Assembly: GCA_014874485.1 (NCBI GenBank)
Contig: JADBJK010000034.1
Location: 1-42,757 of the forward strand
DNA from: Chloroflexota bacterium
GTDB lineage: Bacteria > Chloroflexota > Anaerolineae > DTLA01
Direction of reading: 5' to 3'
Length of the DNA stretch: 42,757 nucleotides
Below the pieces are notes generated by a model, which saw nothing but the letters and a program-made list of their open reading frames with translations, did not search any database and had not been told where the DNA came from. Position 1 is the first letter of the stretch, and each line of letters starts with the position of its first letter. The translations under genes and the position numbers were made by a program. Of the stretch, positions 31,904 to 39,980 are shown in pieces.

Positions 31904-32199
31904 AGAGGCACGACCTCTTCAAGCACCGACTTGCGTATCTCTGCCCGCAGCGCCCGCTTGGGCACCACATCTATCGGCCTGTGGAACTGCTCTTCCAGAA
32001 ACTGGGCAAGCCCCACGAGGTCCAGGAGATCGGCCCCCTCCTCAAAGTCCACAAGCACGTCAATGTCGCTGGCTTCTCCGTGCTCATGCCGCGAGAAGGA
32101 GCCGAACACGCCGATCTCGCGAACGCGATACCGCGCCGCCATCTCTGGCTTGAGCGCACGCATCTTTTCCAAAACCGACTCCAGGTCGTCGCGGGACAT
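31900..32199 (-). CDS. MntA-like minimal nucleotidyltransferase antitoxin
   Basis: 99-aa protein with the nucleotidyltransferase signature GVFGSFSRHEHGEASDIDVLV: GSF-x-R (about residues 33-37) and the metal pair Asp45/Asp47. MntA proteins silence HepT by adding AMP to its active-site Tyr. ATG 32199 follows GAGGAG with about 9 nt spacing, and a promoter lies at 32243-32271. The frame stays open further upstream but crosses the promoter. The pair may stabilise the region or act in defence; it sits between housekeeping genes and a type III restriction system. Confidence 0.88.
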   Translation of the reverse strand: MSRDDLESVLEKMRALKPEMAARYRVREIGVFGSFSRHEHGEASDIDVLVDFEEGADLLDLVGLAQFLEEQFHRPIDVVPKRALRAEIRKSVLEEVVPL

Positions 32200-32242
32200 T
32201 TGCCTGTCTCCTCGGTGTCTCACACAGCGAACCGATGCCGTT

Positions 32243-32271
32243 AGTATACCGCAGGGCATTGCGCAGGTCAA
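32243..32271 (-). promoter_or_regulatory. Promoter of the mntA-hepT pair
   Basis: TTGACC (32271-32266) and TATACT (32248-32243), 17 nt apart, 43 nt upstream of the mntA-like start. Confidence 0.7.
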
Positions 32272-32318
32272 GCGAGGTAACCGGCCGATTCCGTTCCAGC
32301 GTTGCTTGGTCTCGCCAC

Positions 32319-32392
32319 GTAGGGGCAGGTCTGGCAGGGGCAGGTCTGGTAGGGGCAGGTCCGGTAGGGGTAGGTCTCAGACCTGCCCCTAC
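32319..32392. repeat. Four 15-nt tandem repeats closed by an inverted copy
   Basis: GTAGGGGCAGGTCTG at 32319-32333 is repeated with small changes at 32334, 32349 and 32364; the last copy pairs with the inverted AGACCTGCCCCTAC at 32379-32392 (14 bp, one G-T, central C). Only one arm of the palindrome is amplified. It lies between the end of the isomerase gene and the mntA promoter and could act as a terminator-like hairpin for the former. Confidence 0.85.
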
Positions 32393-32407
32393 GGCTGCCC
32401 CCTACGC

Positions 32408-32767
32408 CTACGGCGACTTCAGGTACGCGGCGCGCCGGATGTCCTGGATTTCCACGGAGAGTTGGACGGCGGGGCCCCCGTCCACCGGCGGGTAGTGGGC
32501 CTTCAGCACGTCCATCACCGCCGCGAGCATCGCCTGCTTCAGTTCGTCCGGCCGCCCCTCAAACATGCGGATGTCCAGGTGCACGAAGGCCTGGTCCGGG
32601 CTGCCGTCGGCGATGCGGTAGGCGTCCAGCCGATAGGCGCGGCTCTTGAAGTTGGCCATGGGGATGCCGCCCACGCGGGCCAGCGCCCCTTGCAGATCGG
32701 CGAACAACGCCTGGAAATCCACTTTCTGCGGGACGTTCGCGGTGTACTCTAGCCTCAAATGTGGCAT
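32408..32767 (-). CDS. 5-carboxymethyl-2-hydroxymuconate delta-isomerase (CHMI) family protein
   Basis: 119-aa tautomerase-superfamily protein. After Met removal it begins PHLRLEYTANV, giving the N-terminal catalytic Pro1 of CHMI. The blocks RAYRLDAYRIADG and FVHLDIRMFEGR are typical of the family (HpaF in homoprotocatechuate degradation). No other aromatic-degradation gene is nearby, so the physiological substrate is unknown and the classical role may not apply. ATG 32767 follows AGGAGGG by 5 nt. It is followed on its strand by the 15-nt tandem repeats. Confidence 0.87.
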   Translation of the reverse strand: MPHLRLEYTANVPQKVDFQALFADLQGALARVGGIPMANFKSRAYRLDAYRIADGSPDQAFVHLDIRMFEGRPDELKQAMLAAVMDVLKAHYPPVDGGPAVQLSVEIQDIRRAAYLKSP

Positions 32768-32809
32768 CGCGCCCTCCTGTCAGCGTTGAAATTCAGCCCC
32801 ATTCCCATT

Positions 32810-33703
32810 CTAGCCGATGAACAGCCCGATGGCAAGCAGGACTGGCGTCAGGATGTTGATGAGCACGTTCTGCGCCAGGTGCGGCCCCAACTTGGGCAAA
32901 TCGTCGGCGTAGCGGTACGCGCCCATGCCCGCCTGCACGGCCAGGGGTACGGTGAGCAGGCCCAGGAGCGCCCACGCGGGCAGCAGGTTCAGTACGACGC
33001 CCGCGATGATGGACAGGTACGCCGCCGCGTTGAAGGCGTTGTAGATGATGCTGCTCTTGCGCCGCCCGATGAGGATGGGGAAGTGGCGGCGGCCCACGCT
33101 GCGGTCGGCCTCCACGTCAGGGAACTGATTCAGCAGGAGGAGGTTGTTCACCAGGAAGAACGGAACGAGCGAGGCGACGAACGCGGTCCACGAGTAGCGC
33201 CCCGTGAGGACGAAATCCGTGCCCATGACCATCAGCGTCCCGAACCCCAGGCCGGGCCCGATGAGGCAGATAACCGGGTTGTAGGTGAACACCGGGGTGT
33301 AGGCCACCACGACGAAGAGGCCCAACAGGCCCAGGGGCACGATGGCCCATCCCCACACGAACAGGAAGTACACGCCGATGACCGCGACGATGGCGGCGGT
33401 TACGATGGCGGTTGCCAGGGCCTGGGGAGCCAGTTCGGGGTGCGCCTGGAGCGTGCCGCTGCCGCCGCTGAAGGGCGTGCGCACGGTGCGGGAGTCCACG
33501 CCGCTCTTGAAGTCAAAGTACTCGTTGAAGGCGTTGACGCTGATGTGGGCGCACAGCCCGCCGATGAACGCCAGCACCGCGTGCCAGGCGTTCACCGCGC
33601 CCTGGGACCAGATGGCCGTCCCCAGGCCGACGATAACGCATGCCGGGGCCAGGACAAGGAACGGCACGCGCATGGGACCCAACAGCAGTTTCACTTTGCT
33701 CAT
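32810..33703 (-). CDS. UbiA family prenyltransferase (MenA-like)
   Basis: 297-aa integral membrane enzyme with about nine helices that attaches a polyprenyl chain to an aromatic acceptor, probably 1,4-dihydroxy-2-naphthoate for menaquinone. The two Asp-rich motifs are SVNAFNEYFDFKSGVDS (NxxxD form, about residues 67-83) and NQFPDVEADRSVGRRHFP, the second with the DVEAD of MenA-like proteins. ATG 33703 follows GGAGGAGGA. The polyprenyl synthase at 4.8 kb could supply the chain, and the bd oxidase would use the resulting quinol. Other UbiA substrates cannot be ruled out. Confidence 0.85.
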   Translation of the reverse strand: MSKVKLLLGPMRVPFLVLAPACVIVGLGTAIWSQGAVNAWHAVLAFIGGLCAHISVNAFNEYFDFKSGVDSRTVRTPFSGGSGTLQAHPELAPQALATAIVTAAIVAVIGVYFLFVWGWAIVPLGLLGLFVVVAYTPVFTYNPVICLIGPGLGFGTLMVMGTDFVLTGRYSWTAFVASLVPFFLVNNLLLLNQFPDVEADRSVGRRHFPILIGRRKSSIIYNAFNAAAYLSIIAGVVLNLLPAWALLGLLTVPLAVQAGMGAYRYADDLPKLGPHLAQNVLINILTPVLLAIGLFIG

Positions 33704-33802
33704 GCTCCTCCTCCGAGTGGATGTTGGGGATTCCTGCGCAGGATAGAACACAGCGCGGCGGGCGGGGTTGCGGGGGAGGCTTGTCCAACGCAACTTCGGA
33801 TT

Positions 33803-36800
33803 CTATACAGCGGCGCGCGCCATCGCGTTGAGGCAGGCCAGCCAGGAGCGCATGGCTTGCCAAGCCTCCTGCTCGTCGGTCAGAGGCTCTTCTACATGCG
33901 CGATGCGTGTGTTGCGGAATTTGTTGACCTCTCCCAAGCGGGCATGGAGTTCGCCAAAAGTTGGCGAGGAGAATGCGCGTTGCACGACCTGCCAAACGCC
34001 ACCTGCGCCTTTCCCTCCAGTTTGTGCATAGTCCAGACAGAATAGCAATGTTCCCAATCGCTGGATGGAGCGGCCGTACACGAGATTATCTCGCAAGTAG
34101 CGCTGGTTCTTCTCTAACAACGAGCGGTCGCGGTTGAGGAGAACGTCGTCTAGATCTGGAGCGAAGAATCCTTCAATCTCGTCTGGCCTGGCAGGAATGG
34201 CCGGCTTGACGTATTTCTCCAGAATACGCAAGGCGTATTCATCAAGCGGGCCCAGCAACGGCTGGAACGCGTGGGCCAGCGTTGGGTATCTTGAGCGAAT
34301 GGCGTGGTCCAACAACAGCACCGCTTGGCGCATCAGATCTTCAATATCAGGCGGTGGCTGTGCGATACCGGCTTCGCGTAAAGCGCGCTGGAACACCTTC
34401 TCGGCCTGCGATTTGGCCTCGGCCTCCTCCAGCGGCAAAGCCAATTGTTTGGTTTTCCATTCTTCTAACAAGTCCTTCAGGCTCGGTTCGCAGGCGCGGG
34501 CCAGTTCCGCGACGGTGCCAGCCGCCCCCTGCTGGAAGAGGTGGTACGGCACGTAGAGATAGTGCCAGTGCGTTTTTTTGTCTGAAGCGACCCTACACCA
34601 TTCCACCGCGGCGCTGGCCTTGAGCGGGACCAATTCGTCTTGCCGTCCCTTGAGTTCCACCAGGTAATGATCGCCATCTCGTGTCCGCACGAAAAAGTCA
34701 GGCACGTAGAACGCACGCTGACCGTCTGGTTTGAGATAGTCAATCATCAGTTTCTGAGGCCCGGCGTTCTTGGCGAAAGCCACAACGTCTTGGGCCGTAT
34801 CCAGAAAGGTAGCAAACTCTTGCTCAAAGTCATTCTCGCAAGGCACGAGGTTGAACATGGTGCGCTGCGCCGCAATTGCTGGGCGTTTGTCGTGGCTTGT
34901 AGCCTGATAAGGCTTCCACGTGGAAAGACGTTGCACGCGGCTGGTGCGCTCGCGTTTCTCTTGGCGCACCGTCTTTGCCAGAATCAGGGGCGCGAAAGTG
35001 GCGCGGATGTGCTCCATGACATCCATGTCGCGCATGCGGTGATCCACTTCGCCGCTGTACAGGTCCACCGGGCGCTCGAACAGCACTTCGGCAATAAAAC
35101 GCTCGACCAGCGGGGCCAGCACCTGATGCGGGTTACTGATGCGACAGGCGCGCCCCAGCATCTGGGCAAAATAGGCCGGCGCCGACCAGGCGTTGTTCAA
35201 CAGCCCGGCATCCAGCTTCATCGTGGCCACGATCTCATCGGTGAACAGGTGTCGCTCTTTGTACTCTATGGCTCCTTCCTTCTTCCTCCCGATTGGCAAG
35301 GGCCGGAATTGAGCCAGGAAGGCGTCGCGCACCTCGTCAAAAGTCAAGCCCTGCAATTCCTGCGTCGTTTCAACCGCGTCGGAAACCAGGGGAATCTCAA
35401 TCTCCAACGCATCAACGTTCTTCTTCTCATGATCCACGAAGATGGTAACCGTTTGCTTGAAGACCTCGCGCACTGGCAGGACGGCGATGTCCAGCCCTTC
35501 CTGCGCCAGTTCATCCTCGTAGAGTTTGCGAAAGGCAGGATGTTCAATGACGGTTACAATCTCCGGCGTCTCGCCCAGGGGGAACATGCGCCGCAAGCCG
35601 CGCCCCAGGGTCTGTTCCGGCAAGATGCCCGACTTTGCAGAATAGGGGCGCAGCGGGACGATGGTGGTTACGTTGCGCACGTCCCAACCCTCGCGCAGCA
35701 TCATCACCGAAACCACGCAGCGGAACTTGCTATCGGGGCTGTCCAATTCGCGGGACATCTCACGCAGGGCGCGCAGGTCCTCCGGCTTCATCGCCGTTTC
35801 ATTTTCCACAAACTCTTTGTACGTTTTCCCGCCGCGCTTAACCGTCTTGATATGCCCTTTCAGCCGGGTGTGGATATTCAACACGCGGCCTTTGATCAAG
35901 GGGAAGGCATCGCTATCCAGATAATCAGCGACCTGGTTGGCAGCAGCGGCATCCTCGGTCATCACGAAGAGTACGGGCTTACGGACCTTGCTCAATTCCT
36001 CGTAGGTCATGGCGTAGCGCTGGTAGCCCAGTTGCAGGTGCATGGAATAGCGCTCGTGGGCCGGCGTCTTCTTGTCGCCGCGCACGACGAGTTCATCCGA
36101 CTCGCCCAGAACGGGCACTTTGACAATGCCGGCATCCACCGCCTCGCCCAGAGGGAAGTCCACCACGATGTGGCGGAAGAGGGAGCCATCGTTGTGCTTG
36201 GGCGTGGCGGTAAAGTCCAGTTGCGCACACAGGCCGCGGTTGCCCCGTTTCAGGCTTTCCTCGTGCAAGGCATCAATGGCCCGGTTCCAGGCCAGGTCGG
36301 GATCGTGCAGGTGGTGGGCCTCATCGTTGAGCGCCATCAGGCGCGGATGGGCGGTGATGCGCGCCCGCAGGCTTTCGCCGGTATCCAGCGCCCGGCCGCG
36401 CACCACCGGCGGCCCGAATATGGAGCTTTCTGCGGAAGTTTGACTTCCGCAGTCCACATCCCGACTTGGGTAAAGACGATGAATATTGGTCAGATAGAGC
36501 GCACCGGTCGTGGTCGCGCCGCCGGGTTCATCCTGCAGCACCACCTGCATCTGAAAGTCGGGCCGCCATTCTTCCGGGATGAGCGGGTCCTGATAGAAGA
36601 TGGCGCAATTCTCAAAGTCATCCTTCAAGCGCTCATAGACGGTCAGGTTGGGCGCGATGACGACGAAGTGCCGCGCCAGGTCGGACCCTGGTTCATAGAG
36701 GCTGTGAAAGTAACTCCAGACGATGGCCAGGCTCATGATCTTGGTCTTGCCGGCGCCGGTCGCGATCTTAGCGCAGTATTTGGCCCAGCGATCCTGCTCT

Positions 36801-37228
36801 GGCAGGATGCCCAACGCCAGGTTGGCCAGTTGTTCATCGCCAAATTCAAAGAGCAATTCGGCCACGTTGCGCACGCGGCGCAGTTCGTAGAGATAAATGA
36901 AAGTCTCAATGGCTTCCCGCTGCGCCCAGTGATAGCGGAAGGGGATGAGGTCGCCGGTTTCGTTCTTGACCAGATGCTCGCTGTTGAACCAATGATTCAG
37001 CAGGGTACGCGAAGTCTCGCTGACGCCGGCATAGCCCCCGCGCCGCCAGACATCCACCTCGGCGCGGATGGCCCGCACCAGCGGCACCTTGCTGGGACGG
37101 CGCCCCGGCGCGATGATGGCCGGCTGCCCCGGCTGCGGGTTGGGCAGGCGGTGCTTGATCGGCTCTTCCCAGGGCTTGAAGAGCGGCTCCAGGGCAGAAG
37201 CGTTCCTTGCGGTGACTTCAAAGGGCAT
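33803..37228 (-). CDS. res: Type III restriction endonuclease subunit (Res)
   Basis: 1141-aa helicase-nuclease. Walker A is ATGAGKT (residues 156-162), the DEAH box is ALNDEAHHL (302-305), motif III is LDFTATPKH and motif VI is QTLGRGLRRMFP. The C-terminal part has a PD-(D/E)xK nuclease: YVPDFFVRTRDGDHYLVELKG. With the Mod subunit it should cut DNA lacking methylation after ATP-driven translocation. Residues ~259-268 (DCGSQTSAES, between motifs Ia and II) are encoded by a palindromic repeat, an in-frame insertion. ATG 37228 follows GAGAGGTG. It is separated from mod by a RAYT transposase gene. Codon use is less GC-extreme than in the flanking genes, suggesting acquisition by transfer. Confidence 0.9.
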   Translation of the reverse strand: MPFEVTARNASALEPLFKPWEEPIKHRLPNPQPGQPAIIAPGRRPSKVPLVRAIRAEVDVWRRGGYAGVSETSRTLLNHWFNSEHLVKNETGDLIPFRYHWAQREAIETFIYLYELRRVRNVAELLFEFGDEQLANLALGILPEQDRWAKYCAKIATGAGKTKIMSLAIVWSYFHSLYEPGSDLARHFVVIAPNLTVYERLKDDFENCAIFYQDPLIPEEWRPDFQMQVVLQDEPGGATTTGALYLTNIHRLYPSRDVDCGSQTSAESSIFGPPVVRGRALDTGESLRARITAHPRLMALNDEAHHLHDPDLAWNRAIDALHEESLKRGNRGLCAQLDFTATPKHNDGSLFRHIVVDFPLGEAVDAGIVKVPVLGESDELVVRGDKKTPAHERYSMHLQLGYQRYAMTYEELSKVRKPVLFVMTEDAAAANQVADYLDSDAFPLIKGRVLNIHTRLKGHIKTVKRGGKTYKEFVENETAMKPEDLRALREMSRELDSPDSKFRCVVSVMMLREGWDVRNVTTIVPLRPYSAKSGILPEQTLGRGLRRMFPLGETPEIVTVIEHPAFRKLYEDELAQEGLDIAVLPVREVFKQTVTIFVDHEKKNVDALEIEIPLVSDAVETTQELQGLTFDEVRDAFLAQFRPLPIGRKKEGAIEYKERHLFTDEIVATMKLDAGLLNNAWSAPAYFAQMLGRACRISNPHQVLAPLVERFIAEVLFERPVDLYSGEVDHRMRDMDVMEHIRATFAPLILAKTVRQEKRERTSRVQRLSTWKPYQATSHDKRPAIAAQRTMFNLVPCENDFEQEFATFLDTAQDVVAFAKNAGPQKLMIDYLKPDGQRAFYVPDFFVRTRDGDHYLVELKGRQDELVPLKASAAVEWCRVASDKKTHWHYLYVPYHLFQQGAAGTVAELARACEPSLKDLLEEWKTKQLALPLEEAEAKSQAEKVFQRALREAGIAQPPPDIEDLMRQAVLLLDHAIRSRYPTLAHAFQPLLGPLDEYALRILEKYVKPAIPARPDEIEGFFAPDLDDVLLNRDRSLLEKNQRYLRDNLVYGRSIQRLGTLLFCLDYAQTGGKGAGGVWQVVQRAFSSPTFGELHARLGEVNKFRNTRIAHVEEPLTDEQEAWQAMRSWLACLNAMARAAV
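36430..36452. repeat. REP-like palindrome inserted in frame in res
   Basis: CTGCGGAAGT, TTG, ACTTCCGCAG: a perfect 10-bp inverted repeat, extended on one side by TCC. It encodes the Cys-Gly-Ser-Gln-Thr-Ser-Ala segment of Res and matches the element at 37846-37874 beside the RAYT gene. Confidence 0.8.
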
Positions 37229-37242
37229 GATTACACCTCTCT

Positions 37243-37265
37243 CTGCTGAAGCCTGGCTTCAGCAG
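37243..37265. repeat. Flanking REP palindrome at the 3' end of the RAYT gene
   Basis: CTGCTGAAGCC, central T, GGCTTCAGCAG: a perfect 11-bp inverted repeat followed by TCC. The TGA stop of the RAYT gene lies within it (37261-37259), and the res ribosome-binding site is just outside. It is a sequence variant (CTGAAG for CGGAAG) of the other elements in this island. Confidence 0.85.
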
Positions 37266-37810
37266 TCCAAATCAGGCACATTCACCCGGTCGTAAGGGAA
37301 GGACTCCACTCTCTCACAAAAGTCTTGCGGTGCGTTGGCCTTGAACCAGGCGGCAGAGCAGAACGGGTATCGCTCGGCTACGGCGACAAGACCATGCTTG
37401 ACCGGGTTATTGTGCACGTAGTTCAGACGGGCATAGTAACTTTTCTCGTAGGTCAGGCAGGTATCCCAATATTGAAACCAGACGCGCCGGCCAGCGGTGC
37501 GATCTATCTCATTGACCAGGCGGGCCGACTGGGAATGCAGGCGCTGAATCAGGCGCTTGAGCGATGCGCCGTCTTCGGGCGCACGAGCGATGAAATGGTA
37601 ATGATTGACGAACAACGCCCAGGCCTGCAATTCCCACCCATATGCCTGCATCACTTCAAAGAGGGTATTCTGAAGCAATGCGAGTTTCGCCGAGGTATCA
37701 AAAATGCGCTGCTTGTAGAGAGTTGAAGCAGTAACGATGTAGAAGGCGTTCGGCACGAAAATATGGAGTGGAGCGTGCTGCCACGCGCTGATGTGTACCT
37801 CTTCGGCCAT
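37259..37810 (-). CDS. REP-associated tyrosine transposase (RAYT, Y1_Tnp superfamily)
   Basis: 183-aa single-domain HUH nuclease. The HUH motif is NHYHFIA (His-Tyr-His, about residue 90), and the C-terminal region YYARLNYVHNNPVKHGLV holds the catalytic Tyr candidates and the conserved NP-x-KHGLV of the family. RAYTs are single-copy domesticated relatives of IS200/IS605 transposases that act on REP palindromes. Palindromes flank this gene on both sides (37845-37875 and 37243-37265), the latter providing its stop codon. ATG 37810 has AGGAGGCGGGA upstream. It sits between mod and res, all in the same direction, so it probably entered an existing mod-res operon. Confidence 0.9.
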   Translation of the reverse strand: MAEEVHISAWQHAPLHIFVPNAFYIVTASTLYKQRIFDTSAKLALLQNTLFEVMQAYGWELQAWALFVNHYHFIARAPEDGASLKRLIQRLHSQSARLVNEIDRTAGRRVWFQYWDTCLTYEKSYYARLNYVHNNPVKHGLVAVAERYPFCSAAWFKANAPQDFCERVESFPYDRVNVPDLDC

Positions 37811-37844
37811 TCCCGCCTCCTTTATGGACTGCGTGTGGGCTGTG

Positions 37845-37875
37845 TGGACTGCGGCAGTTTGACTTCCGCAGTCCA
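37845..37875. repeat. Flanking REP palindrome at the 5' side of the RAYT gene
   Basis: GGACTGCGGCAGT (37846-37858), TTG, ACTTCCGCAGTCC (37862-37874) with one mismatch, plus an outer T-A pair. It lies immediately after the mod stop codon and 35 nt upstream of the RAYT start. Confidence 0.85.
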
Positions 37876-37878
37876 AAG

Positions 37879-39882
37879 TCAAACTTCCACATCCAGTACA
37901 ATCGTGGTATCCACACCAAAGACATCAATCACCTTGACCGCGATGCGATGTTCGCCGGGCGTCTCGTACTTCCAGCCCAGATCGGTGCGCGTCTTCAGCG
38001 AGCGGTCTTTGCGGGTGCGGAAGTCCTGCCAGTGGTGCTCAAAGGGCTTGTCCGGCGAGTAGTCAAAGTCCACCGCCCAGAAGTCAATGAAGTCAAATGG
38101 CGACCTGACCGCCCGTTCGCGCAGAGCGGCCAGTTCGGCCTCGGGCGCTTCGGCCAACGCCGGCATGAAGCGCACCAGTTCCACATCCACCCTTTTGGAC
38201 TGCTGAAGCCCTGCTTTGGATTGCTGAAGCGGGGCTTCAATCCATATTACCCGCGCCTCCAGCGCGCCGGCCTCAAAGAACTGCACCTCGGTGCGGTTCG
38301 GCTCCATGACCTCGCGCGGAATGTACTTCAGGCGGATGGTGACGCCGGTCTCGGCTTCCAGCGCCTCCTTCTTGCGGCTGAGTTCCATCTCGAACTCCCA
38401 CGCCAGGCAGTGGACCTCGCGGCCACCGGCCTGACGCACCGCCTCGGCTACGGCGCGCAGTTTGTCGTAGGAGAAGATGCTGTCAATCTGATCTACATGG
38501 ACATAGGCCGCGCCTTTCTTGCCGTGCAGCAGGGGATTTATGGATTGCGGAAGCCCGGCTTCCGCAGTCCATAAGGGAGTGGCCTTGTAAAACTGCAGGA
38601 CGATGCGGCGGTGTTCGCCGTCGGCGCCCTTCAGGCGATCCAGTTGCCACCATTGCCGCTCGTAGCGCCCCAGGTTATAGACGTCAAAGGAGCGGTAGGG
38701 TTTGCCCGCGGCGTGCAGTTCGCGCTGGACCTGGATGAGTCGCTTGCGCGTGGTGTGAATGGCATAGCGTCCCAAGTCTACGCCGATCCAGCGCCGGCCC
38801 AGCTTCTCCGCCACCGCCAGCGTCGTGCCGGAGCCGCAGAAGAAATCAGCCACTAGATCCCCTTCGTTGGAAGAGGCTTTGATGATGCGCTCTAATAGGG
38901 CTTCGGGTTTTTGAGTCGGGAATGCGAGTATCTCGGACGTGGTTCCGGTCTTGTATGCACGCGGGTCAGCATAGACTTGCTGAATATCCGTCCACACAGT
39001 GGACAAGGGTGTTCCCTTGCTCTCATCAAGATACTGCTTCTCCCACACAATCGCCCCACTTTCATCCCTACCCCGCATCCGACGTTGGTATCTGCGGCCA
39101 TCGGCGTCTTGCCACTTGAACCAATCAGCGATGTACCTCTCGGAGTAAGGAAGAAAGATTTTGTTGTAGATGTGCTGACCGTAGGAACGGGCGTAAGCGA
39201 TGAGGTATTCGTGGGCTTTGATTATCTTGTTTGCTGCGGCTCGGCCTCCTGACGGACTGCCGTATGACCATACAATCTCATCGATCTCGTTCTCCTTCCC
39301 GAAGACCTCCTCAAGGAGAAGCCTCATCATATGGTTCACTTGTACTCCTGCGTGCACATAAATACTCCCCCGCTCACTGAGCAGGTCGCGCATCAGGGTC
39401 AGGCGCTCGTACATCATGTGCAGGTAGGAATCGGTGCCCCTGCCCCAGGTGTCGCGGTAGGCCACCGCTTCCAGGATAGACTGCTCCTTCTGCACCGCGT
39501 CGCCCTCTTCGCCGATCTGCACCTGCATAGTGAAATCGGCGCCCACGTCGAAGGGCGGGTCAATGTAAATCAGGTCAATCTTGCCGCGGAACTGCCCCAG
39601 CAGGGCGGCCATCACCAGTTTGTTGTCGCCCCAGATGAGCATGTTGCGCCAGTCGTCGCGGTGGGCTTTCTGGTGGAAGGCGTCCTCATTGAACAGGCTG
39701 AGTTGTCGCGCCTTTTCGCGATCGCGCGGCTCATCGATTGTCTCGATGCGCTGGAGCGGGAGCGGCGAGTCGGGCAGGCGCACGGGGCGGCGGTTGCCGT
39801 ACTCGTCGTACTTGCCCTCCCAGACCAGTTCGGTCTTCATGCGGGAAAGGGGGTGAGGGTTATCAGGGCCATACACCGTCAT
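37879..39882 (-). CDS. mod: Type III DNA-methyltransferase subunit (Mod)
   Basis: 667-aa N6-adenine methyltransferase of the beta class, with the catalytic motif IV first (YIDPPFDVGADF, DPPF at 108-111) and the SAM motif I later (DFFCGSGTTLAVAEKLG, 348-354). The central region (about 115-330) should recognise the target sequence. Two palindromic repeats are read in frame: residues ~437-448 (LWTAEAGLPQSI) and ~546-563 (QQSKAGLQQSK), both outside the catalytic motifs. ATG 39882 is preferred because GGAGGG lies 6 nt before it; ATG 39888 abuts that site. The promoter is at 39952-39980. Mod recognises and methylates alone and is required for Res cutting. Confidence 0.92.
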   Translation of the reverse strand: MTVYGPDNPHPLSRMKTELVWEGKYDEYGNRRPVRLPDSPLPLQRIETIDEPRDREKARQLSLFNEDAFHQKAHRDDWRNMLIWGDNKLVMAALLGQFRGKIDLIYIDPPFDVGADFTMQVQIGEEGDAVQKEQSILEAVAYRDTWGRGTDSYLHMMYERLTLMRDLLSERGSIYVHAGVQVNHMMRLLLEEVFGKENEIDEIVWSYGSPSGGRAAANKIIKAHEYLIAYARSYGQHIYNKIFLPYSERYIADWFKWQDADGRRYQRRMRGRDESGAIVWEKQYLDESKGTPLSTVWTDIQQVYADPRAYKTGTTSEILAFPTQKPEALLERIIKASSNEGDLVADFFCGSGTTLAVAEKLGRRWIGVDLGRYAIHTTRKRLIQVQRELHAAGKPYRSFDVYNLGRYERQWWQLDRLKGADGEHRRIVLQFYKATPLWTAEAGLPQSINPLLHGKKGAAYVHVDQIDSIFSYDKLRAVAEAVRQAGGREVHCLAWEFEMELSRKKEALEAETGVTIRLKYIPREVMEPNRTEVQFFEAGALEARVIWIEAPLQQSKAGLQQSKRVDVELVRFMPALAEAPEAELAALRERAVRSPFDFIDFWAVDFDYSPDKPFEHHWQDFRTRKDRSLKTRTDLGWKYETPGEHRIAVKVIDVFGVDTTIVLDVEV
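38196..38252. repeat. Double REP-like element inside mod
   Basis: TGGACTGCTGAAGCCC is followed by TGGATTGCTGAAGCGGGGC and TTCAATCCA. The second copy closes as TGGATTG/CAATCCA with GAAGC/GCTTC inside; the first is a half element. Both are read in frame in Mod (QQSKAGLQQSK). Confidence 0.75.
38539..38573. repeat. REP-like palindrome inserted in frame in mod
   Basis: TATGGATTGCGGAAGCC, central C, GGCTTCCGCAGTCCATA: 17-bp arms with a single G-T wobble. It is the longest palindrome of the island and encodes about 12 residues of Mod. Confidence 0.9.
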
Positions 39883-39951
39883 CTCCATCCCTCCAGCAAC
39901 CACTTGTTCTGGGCGACAGACCGGCAGGCGGTTGTGCACGCACCTGTGCCC

Positions 39952-39980
39952 ACTATATCACAAATCGGCTCGCGAATCAA
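39952..39980 (-). promoter_or_regulatory. Promoter of mod
   Basis: TTGATT (39980-39975) and TATAGT (39957-39952) are spaced by 17 nt. The -35 overlaps the stop codon of the thioredoxin-like gene, so mod is independently transcribed. Confidence 0.65.

Noticed and set aside
34640-37249. 869-codon frame antisense to res
   Set aside because: Shadow of the helicase-nuclease gene, which has all motifs on the other strand.
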